Shown: piece after piece, positions 46,421 through 54,141 of the stretch
How positions within the stretch are numbered: position 1 is the first letter of the stretch
Layout: every line of letters starts with the position of its first letter
Translations under genes and position numbers: made by a program
Assembly: GCA_040882505.1 (NCBI GenBank)
Contig: JBBEBE010000001.1
Location: forward strand, 1-64,000
DNA: 64,000 nt
Reading direction: 5' to 3'
DNA from: JBBEBE01 sp040882505
Lineage (GTDB): Bacteria; Bacteroidota; Rhodothermia; Balneolales; Balneolaceae
Notes under the pieces: model-generated
Told to the model about the DNA's origin: nothing
What the model saw: only the letters and a program-made list of their open reading frames with translations
The model's database searches: none

Positions 46421-47086
46421 ATGATAACGGCCCTCACATTCCCCATTCTTTTTTGGCTGTTGATTGGCGGCACGGATCCCGCAAATGTGGATCCGGATGC
46501 CGTCGCCCCGGCCGGGGAACCCATCTTGATTCCGCTTGTTTCCGAGAGCCGAATTTGGATCGAAGGGTCATCGAATGTCAACACATTTACATGTGTTGCC
46601 GGTACCTTTGATGGAGAAGCGAGTGCAGTTTCAACCAAGCAATCGACTCTTCTGACGTCGAATCACTGGGAAGTACACGTGGAGGTTCCTGTTCAAGAGA
46701 TGGATTGTGGGCAACGTAGAATGAACCGAGATTTACAGGAGTCTCTCAAGGCAGAAAAACACCCGAATATTCGATTTGATTACCACCGTACGCTTCATGT
46801 AGAACCGGATATTGAGTGGGACCACCAAATTCGACTCCAAGTTGAAGGAAATCTTGAAGTCGCAGGTGTCACAAGATCGATTCAATTTCACGCCACGGGA
46901 ACCAGAACCAAGGAAGGTTCCCTGAAAATCGAAGGAGAGAAGCCAATCCTGATGAGTGATTTCTCCATTGACCCTCCTACCGGACTATTGGGACTTATCC
47001 GCGCCCACGATCAATTGACGGTCCATTTCCGGATCGTTGCAAAACCTGCTGCCCGAGACGGGAAGCCACAAGCGACCCTGTTTTGA
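46421..47086 (+). CDS. Second YceI-like protein, diverged paralogue
   Basis: 221 residues. A short hydrophobic start (ALTFPILFWLLIGG) suggests export. The barrel repeats the YceI landmarks: IWIEGSSNVNTFTC, LKAEKHPNIRFDYH, GNLEVAGVTRSIQFHA and SDFSIDPPTGLLGLIRAHD. Unlike its neighbour it has cysteines at TFTC and MDCGQ that could form a disulphide. It shares only the core pattern with the previous gene, so duplication is old. The next gene starts inside its stop codon (TTGA overlap). Confidence 0.82.
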   Translation: MITALTFPILFWLLIGGTDPANVDPDAVAPAGEPILIPLVSESRIWIEGSSNVNTFTCVAGTFDGEASAVSTKQSTLLTSNHWEVHVEVPVQEMDCGQRRMNRDLQESLKAEKHPNIRFDYHRTLHVEPDIEWDHQIRLQVEGNLEVAGVTRSIQFHATGTRTKEGSLKIEGEKPILMSDFSIDPPTGLLGLIRAHDQLTVHFRIVAKPAARDGKPQATLF

Positions 47087-47790
47087 ACGCTCTGCAGCAA
47101 CATTTTTCCAGCATTTTCCCTCCGGATGTGCGTCGTTCCTGGTATTCCCGTTGGAACGGGAACCGCCTCGATATTCATGTCCGCTCCAACTTTGCACGAT
47201 CGCCGGAGGCTTTTCGGGAGGGAGTCATTGATGTGGGGTATATGTTGCAGACGCTGGATCATACGGTTCAGTCAACGAATCAAGTTCTCGAGATTCAAAG
47301 CTTCCCCAGTCTGGATCAAGCCCAATGGGTGGCTTCGGTTCGCTTTCATCAAGGAGGTCGCAAACACTCGCCATCACACCCCGACCCGATTCGAACGAAC
47401 GATCCAATTGAAGCACTTGCCGAATTGGCACTCAACTGGAGATTTTCATTCCTGTTTCTGGATCGTCCGAACCACTTGATAACCGGAGAGAAACCAATCG
47501 ACAAACCGGTGTCGATTCCCATCAGGGGCATTCTGGAGACCCGTGGGAATAATCCGTTTATCTGGTTACAAGTCGGTCGGTGGTTCAAAGAGGCCGAGAC
47601 GATGATGGGGCAACTCACTCCCGGGGATCCACTCTTGAAACAGACGAGGATTCCGGAATCCATTCGCCAGGAGATCCCTCTTTTGGCAGAGCACGACCCC
47701 TGGAATGAACGGATGCCGGAGCATGGAAGTTCGGGCGGGAAATTCTGGACTCCTCAGCTTCTATTGCTGTTCTCTTCCCAGTCAGAGTAG
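47083..47790 (+). CDS. Unknown protein, remote likeness to Acg-type nitroreductase-fold proteins
   Basis: 235 residues from TTG 47083, which overlaps the preceding stop by 4 bases and so is probably translated by coupling. A segment with LDIHVRSNFARSPEAFREGV, followed by GYMLQTLDHTVQS and VLEIQSFPSLDQAQWVASVR, then IWLQVGRWFKEAETMMGQL, recalls the order of blocks in the Acg-like FMN-fold family (dimerisation and flavin-loop parts), but the phosphate-binding residues are not evident. Could be a non-catalytic flavin storage-type protein. Low certainty on fold, good certainty that it is a gene of this operon. Confidence 0.55.
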   Translation: MNALQQHFSSIFPPDVRRSWYSRWNGNRLDIHVRSNFARSPEAFREGVIDVGYMLQTLDHTVQSTNQVLEIQSFPSLDQAQWVASVRFHQGGRKHSPSHPDPIRTNDPIEALAELALNWRFSFLFLDRPNHLITGEKPIDKPVSIPIRGILETRGNNPFIWLQVGRWFKEAETMMGQLTPGDPLLKQTRIPESIRQEIPLLAEHDPWNERMPEHGSSGGKFWTPQLLLLFSSQSE

Positions 47791-47901
47791 CTTTTTCCCG
47801 CCCCCCTTTTGTACCTTGTCCGTTCGAGGGTGTTGGACGGCCTGCACCAAAGTCCTGTCCGAAAGCGCCCGTTCTGAAACACTGACCAACCCGACTATAT
47901 C

Positions 47902-48372
47902 ATGGACCCATCCATTCTGGACCACACCGTCACGATGGGCGAAACCAAACGAATCGCCCTTGTTGCTCACGATTACAGGAAAAAAGACTTGTTGGAGTGG
48001 GTGAGAAGCAATCACGAAGTCCTCCAACACCATGAACTTTTCGGTACGGGTACAACAGGCGGGCTCATTTCGAGTGAAACGGGTCTCGATGTCCATTGCT
48101 TTATGAGCGGACCGGTTGGAGGGGATTTACAAATTGGAGCTGCTATCGCTGAGAAAAAGATCGACATCCTCGTCTTTTTCTGGGATCCACTACAGGCTCA
48201 ACCACACGATGTGGATGTCAAAGCACTCTTGAGAATGGCCGTGGTCTACAACATTCCGGTCGCCTGTTCACGCTCATCTGCAGACTTTTTGATCTCATCC
48301 AATCTGATCAACACCACATACAAACGTTATATCGTCGATTACAGCAAACGGTTCTCTAATGAGAGCTCATGA
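47902..48372 (+). CDS. mgsA: Methylglyoxal synthase
   Basis: 156 residues. It converts dihydroxyacetone phosphate to methylglyoxal, a bypass of lower glycolysis. Seen: RIALVAHDYRKKDLLEWV, LFGTGTTGGLI, SGPVGGDLQIGAAIAEKKID, FFWDPLQAQPHDVDVKALLR and VYNIPVACSRSSADFLISS. All main active-site blocks are present. The next gene overlaps its stop by 4 bases. Confidence 0.94.
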   Translation: MDPSILDHTVTMGETKRIALVAHDYRKKDLLEWVRSNHEVLQHHELFGTGTTGGLISSETGLDVHCFMSGPVGGDLQIGAAIAEKKIDILVFFWDPLQAQPHDVDVKALLRMAVVYNIPVACSRSSADFLISSNLINTTYKRYIVDYSKRFSNESS

Positions 48373-50438
48373 AAAACCGTCTCTCGAACGCCTCCAGCCC
48401 CTATCTCCTCCAACATGCCGACCAACCGGTCCATTGGCAGTCTTGGGGTAAAAAACCTTTCGAGGAGGCAAAACGCAGAGACTGTCCTGTCTTTTTGTCC
48501 ATTGGATACGCTACCTGTCATTGGTGCCATGTCATGGCACACGAATCGTTTGACGATCCGGAGGTTGCCCGGATACTGAACGCCGGATTTGTCTCCGTCA
48601 AGGTCGATCGCGAAGAGTATCCGGATCTGGATCGTGCTGCCATGCAGGTGTGTCTAATGATTCATGGACAGGGTGGATGGCCTCTCCATCTCGTTTTGAC
48701 ACCAGAGAATCGACCCTTTTTCGCCGCCATGTATCTTCCGAAAGAGAGTCGGTTCGGACAGAATGGTCTTCTTGACACCCTGCAGTCTCTGAGTGAACAG
48801 TGGGAAAATGATCGTGAGCGTATACAGAGGGCAACCGAAGCCATTGAAGCCGGGTACAGGTCCCTGAACAATCCAGTACCCGGAGACGGACTCGACCCGA
48901 AACAGACTCGGCAGACCCTCCAAGCCGGTTTTGAATCGTTCGATTCCCGGTTCGGCGGGCTCGGAGAAGCTCCCAAATTCCCGATGGGACACTCCCTTCT
49001 CTGCCAAATGGAAGCCGGATCCGTTCGATCCGATTCTCCGTCATTGAATCGAGCACTCTTCACCATCGAACAGATTCTCAGAGGAGGCATCACCGATCAA
49101 CTCGAAGGTGGAATCCATCGGTATTCAACCGACCGGGCATGGCGTCTCCCTCACTTTGAGAAGATGCTCTACGACCAAGCGCTTTGGTTGATGGCCGTGA
49201 GCGAAGCGTACAGACACCATCCGTCCCCCCTGTATCTTCAAAACCTTGAACGAACAATCGACTACCTGGAAACTCGATTGCGCTCACCTGAAGGAGCGTT
49301 CTACTGCGGAGAAGATGCCGACAGCGAAGGCGAGGAGGGCACCTACTACTTCTGGAGACCTTCCGAATCAGAACCCTCACTGTCTGACAAACAGCTCGAC
49401 TCCTTTCTCAAGACCTACAATGTCTCTCACAAGGGAAATATCATTCCAGACGGGAGAGACGAACCGGATGGTCGGAACGTGCTGTACCGATCCCCCCTTC
49501 CGCCCTGCAATGACGATCCTCCGTCACTTCACCCCCCATTTCCGACTCCCGACTGGGAAAAGACGCTTCGTGCCCTTCGGTCCCGACGAACACGTCCGAC
49601 TCTGGACGACAAGATCTTGACCGACTGGAACGCCTTGACCGTTGCCGCACTGGCCCGATCGGGAGCCGTCGCAGGACGACCGGAGTGGATTGGTCGGGCA
49701 CGCCGGGTTGCATACGCACTTCAACGCCATCTAAAAGATACGAATGGACGATGGATGCATCGCTATAGAGACGGTCATGCCGGGATCGAAGCAACGTCCA
49801 ACGACTACGCCTCACTTGTTTGGGGATGGTTGGAACTCTATCGCGCTACATTCGATCCGGTCTGGCTTCAAGAAGCCCTGCAGTTGGCAAATGAGTGGGT
49901 CATGAATTTTTCTGACACCGACACTGGTGCATTCTACCTCTGCAGAGACGGGATCGATCCACTCTTCGAGAAGCAGAAACCACTGGATGACGGAGCCCTC
50001 CCCTCCTGTAATTCAATGGCCGTACATCAAATGATTCATCTCGGAATGTTGACCGGAGATTCAGACTGGCTGAACCGGGCAGACCGAATCCTGAAGTGGG
50101 CGTCGGGTGCCGTGTTGAACGGGCCAAGTGGTCATCTGCATACTCTCCATGCTCTCTCTCTGACACAAGAGAGACACCCACTCGTCGTCGTCACCGGAGA
50201 GGAGAATTCCGAACCTGCAAAACAGATGATTCGCCACATTCAACAGGCGCCGGGTCCCTCTCGCTGGGCCGCACTCCTTTCATCAAACCGACGTGAAGCG
50301 ATGATTCATCTTGCCCCCTGGATGGCATCCCTGCCCCGGACAAAGAGCACGACCGCCTGGATCTGCTATCAGACACATTGTGAAGAGAAGATCACCGATC
50401 CGGACCAACTGCTCGAACGTCTCTCAGACAGCATCTGA
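48369..50438 (+). CDS. Thioredoxin-domain protein YyaL/SSP411 family (DUF255)
   Basis: 689 residues. N-terminal thioredoxin-like domain with CHWCHVMAHESFDDPEVARI (a CxxC at about 53-56) and QGGWPLHLVLTPENRPF, followed by an (alpha/alpha)6 barrel like N-acylglucosamine epimerases (GGITDQLEGGIHRYSTDR, PHFEKMLYDQA, DDKILTDWNALTVAALAR). The family is widespread from bacteria to man (SPATA20) with no settled function. ATGA overlap with mgsA indicates one transcript. Confidence 0.92.
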   Translation: MKNRLSNASSPYLLQHADQPVHWQSWGKKPFEEAKRRDCPVFLSIGYATCHWCHVMAHESFDDPEVARILNAGFVSVKVDREEYPDLDRAAMQVCLMIHGQGGWPLHLVLTPENRPFFAAMYLPKESRFGQNGLLDTLQSLSEQWENDRERIQRATEAIEAGYRSLNNPVPGDGLDPKQTRQTLQAGFESFDSRFGGLGEAPKFPMGHSLLCQMEAGSVRSDSPSLNRALFTIEQILRGGITDQLEGGIHRYSTDRAWRLPHFEKMLYDQALWLMAVSEAYRHHPSPLYLQNLERTIDYLETRLRSPEGAFYCGEDADSEGEEGTYYFWRPSESEPSLSDKQLDSFLKTYNVSHKGNIIPDGRDEPDGRNVLYRSPLPPCNDDPPSLHPPFPTPDWEKTLRALRSRRTRPTLDDKILTDWNALTVAALARSGAVAGRPEWIGRARRVAYALQRHLKDTNGRWMHRYRDGHAGIEATSNDYASLVWGWLELYRATFDPVWLQEALQLANEWVMNFSDTDTGAFYLCRDGIDPLFEKQKPLDDGALPSCNSMAVHQMIHLGMLTGDSDWLNRADRILKWASGAVLNGPSGHLHTLHALSLTQERHPLVVVTGEENSEPAKQMIRHIQQAPGPSRWAALLSSNRREAMIHLAPWMASLPRTKSTTAWICYQTHCEEKITDPDQLLERLSDSI

Positions 50439-50444
50439 TCGACA

Positions 50445-51923
50445 CTACTCTTCCGCGTCCGGGATGGAAATATCCACCGGTACGACTCGGCCCAACTCTT
50501 CAAGTGAATCGCCCAGCTCGTCGGGATTCCCGACGACCAGGAGGATCCACTTGTCGGGCTCAATACGTTGGTGCGCCATTGTGCGCACCTCCTCTGCCGT
50601 CACCTTTGGAACCAAATCGATCAGCTCTTCTGTCCAACGTTCAGGAAGTCCGTCCACTTGATTCTGCATCCGTTCCAGAAGTTGTCTCTCCCGATTCTCG
50701 TACTCGAAAATCTGTCGATTCAAATACCGGTCGACCGCTTTACGCAACTCATCTTCCGAAACCAACTCTTCCCGCAGGCGTCGAATCTCTTCCTGAATCG
50801 CCTCAATGGCATCGACGGTCGCCTCACTCCTTGTCAACGCGCCGGCAGCAAATATCCCCGGATAGTGAACCTGGTGCCCGTAGGAACCAAAGACGGCATA
50901 TGCCAATCCCTTCTCGCTTCGAACATGCTGGAAAAGTCGTCCGGAGAATCCGCCTCCCAAAAGTTGATTAAAAAGTTCCTGGGCAGGCAGATCCTCATCG
51001 GACTGACGTCCTCCCGCATGCCCCAGAAACAACGTACTCTGATTTACATCCCGTTTCTCTGCCAGGTAGACGACCGTCCCGGATTCCTCCCGGGATTGTC
51101 GGGAAGCTTCGATCTGTATGTCCACCTGAATCGGATTGCTCGTCTCCATTTCTGAAAACAGATCCTCCATGAAGGTGATCATCATGGATCGATCCAGGTC
51201 TCCCGAGATTCCGATATGTAGATTGGGTGCTCGAAATATTTGTTCATGCAGCTGCAATACTACGTTCCGGTTCAACCCGTCAAGAGTACGGTAGGTGGGA
51301 ACGCGTGCCAATACCGACTCCTTCCCGAACAGAAGCCCGCGAAACTCTCGTCTGGCAATTTCTACTGGATCCTCATTCTGACGAGAGACGGCCGTTTCGG
51401 CCTGTAAAAGGGTCCGCTCCAATTCCGATTCCGGATAACGTGGGTTCTGAATCAACTCCTTGAGAAGTGGAGCCAGCCGTTCCAGATCTTCCCGCAAAAA
51501 CTGAATCCGGATCCGGGTCGATGTCACCCCTACCGTCACCGAAAGTGTTGCGGCTCTCCCCTCCAGTAGCGTTCGAAACGCATCCGGATCCAGTCGCTCG
51601 GTTCCACCAGCCATGAGCCCCTCCTCAAGCAAACGATCCAGACCGGTCATCGATGAAGGAATCAGAAACCGACCTCCCCGGGCGATCAAGTTGAGGGTCA
51701 CCATCGGCAATGTTCGATCCTCCATGGCGTAGATCGTTGCCCCGTTGTCCAATACCCGCCGGTCGACTTCCGGAAACGTCACCTTGTTCAACGGTGGATA
51801 GTCAAGAGACTCCCAGGTTCGCTCCTGTGCCTGAAGAGTGGAGGGGAGTTGCAGAAGAACGACCCCCATACATATCACTGTTGCAACCGTCTGACGAAGC
51901 CTCGAACAGATCCTTTCACTCAT
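50445..51923 (-). CDS. M16 family peptidase homologue, zinc motif lost
   Basis: 492 residues from ATG 51923, overlapping the partner's stop by one base (TGATG). Signal-like N-terminus (VATVICMGVVLLQLPSTLQA). The M16 fold is recognisable from LARVPTYRTLDGLN, HIGISGDLDR and the substrate-binding HVRSEKGLAYAVFGSY, but the HxxEH block reads TGLDRLLEEGLMAGG (93-107), without either histidine. It should be the inactive subunit of a heterodimer with the neighbouring active protein. Confidence 0.88.
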   Translation of the reverse strand: MSERICSRLRQTVATVICMGVVLLQLPSTLQAQERTWESLDYPPLNKVTFPEVDRRVLDNGATIYAMEDRTLPMVTLNLIARGGRFLIPSSMTGLDRLLEEGLMAGGTERLDPDAFRTLLEGRAATLSVTVGVTSTRIRIQFLREDLERLAPLLKELIQNPRYPESELERTLLQAETAVSRQNEDPVEIARREFRGLLFGKESVLARVPTYRTLDGLNRNVVLQLHEQIFRAPNLHIGISGDLDRSMMITFMEDLFSEMETSNPIQVDIQIEASRQSREESGTVVYLAEKRDVNQSTLFLGHAGGRQSDEDLPAQELFNQLLGGGFSGRLFQHVRSEKGLAYAVFGSYGHQVHYPGIFAAGALTRSEATVDAIEAIQEEIRRLREELVSEDELRKAVDRYLNRQIFEYENRERQLLERMQNQVDGLPERWTEELIDLVPKVTAEEVRTMAHQRIEPDKWILLVVGNPDELGDSLEELGRVVPVDISIPDAEE

Positions 51924-53479
51924 CACGACTCATCCTCCGTTTTCCGGCTCTCGATTCTCCCGACTGTTCGCTGTTCCCGAACCAGATAGGTTTGAGCAAC
52001 CCGCTGAATATCCTGCAACGTGACCGCAGCTGTCTTCTCCAGGTCGGTAAACAGCGTACGCCAATCTCCACTGGCAGCGTGAGTCTCGGCCAGGGCCATG
52101 GCCAAATCACTGTTTGATTCCATCTCTCGCAACCGGTTGGCCCGCGCATTGGCGATGGCCCGATCCAACTCTTCCTGGCGCACATCCCCTTCCTTTACCC
52201 TCTCGATCTCCTCTCCAATGACCTCTTCAATTCGATCCAGAGAAACCCCTCGATTGGGGATGGCAAGTGTCAAAAACATGGACGGGTATTGGGTCCCCGG
52301 GAATCCGTTGAACGCGGCTACATTCAGAGCAATCCGGTCCTGCTGAACCAATCGGCGATAAAGACGTGACATCCGGCCCTCTGATATGATGGATCCCAAC
52401 AGACGCAGTGCATGCCAATCTTCGTGGGTACGGCTCACCGTGTGGTATCCGGCCAGAAAAAAAGGCTGGCCATCTTCGACCATGACAAACCGGCGCTCTC
52501 CACGCTGTTCTGGCTCTTCTGTCACAATCTCGGCCGGGGATTCCCCACCGGGAAGTGATGAGAAATACCGGTTGGCCAATTCAACCATCCGCTCTGCTTT
52601 CACATCTCCGGCAATGACGACCGTCATTCGATCGGGACGATACCACGTATTATAAAATTCCCGAGCATCGGCAATGGTTGTTGCACGAATATCCGACTCC
52701 CATCCAATGACAGGATTCCGGTAAGGATGCGCCGAATAGGCGACACTCAGAAACTCCTCGACCAGACGTCCGACCGGTTGAGAGTCGGTGCGCATACGAC
52801 GCTCTTCGAGCACAACTTCTTTCTCTGAATAGAACTCACGAAAGACCGGATTTCGAAACCGGGAAGATTCCAACAGAAACCATAACTCGGCCCGATTCTG
52901 AGGAAGACTGTAGTAGTAACCCGTCGCATCGGCACTTGTAAAAGCGTTCATCCCGGTCCCCCCTTCCTGCTCCACGATCCGGGAAAACTCGTTATTGATC
53001 ACAAAAAGCGAGGCTTGTTCCTGTGCAGTCTGGAATCGACGCCACTCCTGATCCATCCGGATCGAATCCGGCTTCGGCTGCCGACTCTCTCGAAGCCAAG
53101 ACCGATATGCACGATCCATGCGTTCAATCCAGACCGATTCGGCATCCCAATTCCGTGTTCCGATCTGCTCGGTTCCTTTGAAGACCATGTGTTCGAAAAG
53201 ATGGGCCAGACCCGTTCGATTGGCCGGTTCATTCACACTTCCGACGTCCACATAGGTGACAAAACTGGCAACTGGAGCATCCGGCCGCTCTACCACAATC
53301 AAATGAAGTCCATTTTCCAGCGTGGTTTCGTACACCGAATGTTCGAACCGCTCCAACGTTTGGGAAGCGAGAGGTGAGAAGATCGAACACACAAACCAGA
53401 CGGGCAATGCGCAGACCAGCCACTGTTTGCTCCGGGATACAGACTGTTCATTCAATGGGTCAAGTGTCAGGATGGACAT
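51923..53479 (-). CDS. M16 family zinc metallopeptidase, active subunit
   Basis: 518 residues from ATG 53479; upstream ATGs at 53527 and 53578 would put 16-33 residues before the signal peptide (WLVCALPVWFVCSIFSPLAS) and seem less likely. The inverted zinc motif is HLFEH (93-97) in GLAHLFEHMVFKGTEQ, with the third ligand region EFYSEKEVVLEERRMR downstream. Probably a periplasmic or lipid-bound protease processing small peptides. Translationally coupled to the inactive homologue. Confidence 0.92.
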   Translation of the reverse strand: MSILTLDPLNEQSVSRSKQWLVCALPVWFVCSIFSPLASQTLERFEHSVYETTLENGLHLIVVERPDAPVASFVTYVDVGSVNEPANRTGLAHLFEHMVFKGTEQIGTRNWDAESVWIERMDRAYRSWLRESRQPKPDSIRMDQEWRRFQTAQEQASLFVINNEFSRIVEQEGGTGMNAFTSADATGYYYSLPQNRAELWFLLESSRFRNPVFREFYSEKEVVLEERRMRTDSQPVGRLVEEFLSVAYSAHPYRNPVIGWESDIRATTIADAREFYNTWYRPDRMTVVIAGDVKAERMVELANRYFSSLPGGESPAEIVTEEPEQRGERRFVMVEDGQPFFLAGYHTVSRTHEDWHALRLLGSIISEGRMSRLYRRLVQQDRIALNVAAFNGFPGTQYPSMFLTLAIPNRGVSLDRIEEVIGEEIERVKEGDVRQEELDRAIANARANRLREMESNSDLAMALAETHAASGDWRTLFTDLEKTAAVTLQDIQRVAQTYLVREQRTVGRIESRKTEDES

Positions 53480-53684
53480 GAAACATTCAAAGTTTGGTTG
53501 AGAGGTCTTCAGAAGATCTTTCAGCATGCGCTGAATGTCCAGTTTGAATCCCCAAAAGAGAAACCGACGTCCTTTCATTCCAATTACGCCAAAGATCCCT
53601 TATTTTAAAAGAGATGGGGAGCCGTTGAACTGACACCAGCCAACCTCCCGGCCAATCACGACCGACACACCAACCAAAACGACC

Positions 53685-54083
53685 ATGATTCGAATCGTTG
53701 CAGGAATCGTCGGAATTTTACTCATAATTCTACTCTATATGTCAGGAACCTTTTCAGATAGACATGACGGGGGGAATATCCCGTCCGGGAATGCCATGAA
53801 CCAGATTCAGGAACGACCGGGAATCATCATTGATGTCCGCACTCCGGAGGAATATGCCCAAGGGCACTTGACACGGACCGACCAGCTGATCAACTTCATG
53901 GATGACGATTTTGAAGATCGAGCTGGAGAACTGGATAGAAATCAGACGTACTATCTCTATTGCAGATCCGGCAACCGAAGTGGACAAGCGATGAAATGGA
54001 TGCAAGAAAACGGATTCGAAGAGGTGTACAATATCGGGGGATATCAGGATCTGGTAGATGCCGGATTTGAATCCGAGCGTTAA
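53685..54083 (+). CDS. Membrane-anchored rhodanese-like protein
   Basis: 132 residues. An N-terminal helix (about 4-20: IVAGIVGILLIILLYMS) would anchor it in the inner membrane, followed by a single rhodanese domain: IIIDVRTPEEYAQGHL and the active-site loop CRSGNRSG with Cys93. Handles sulfane sulphur or acts as a periplasmic thiol protein; no partner gene nearby. Upstream, 205 bases separate it from the divergent M16 gene. Confidence 0.9.
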   Translation: MIRIVAGIVGILLIILLYMSGTFSDRHDGGNIPSGNAMNQIQERPGIIIDVRTPEEYAQGHLTRTDQLINFMDDDFEDRAGELDRNQTYYLYCRSGNRSGQAMKWMQENGFEEVYNIGGYQDLVDAGFESER

Positions 54084-54141
54084 CGCTTCCAACACTACCT
54101 TTTGAAACAACAGGGACAACGACCAACTCAGAATATCTACT

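Noticed and set aside
53520..53535. ttcagc/gctgaa inverted repeat upstream of the M16 gene
   Set aside because: A 6-bp stem without T run or known operator pattern; likely chance or part of the leader.
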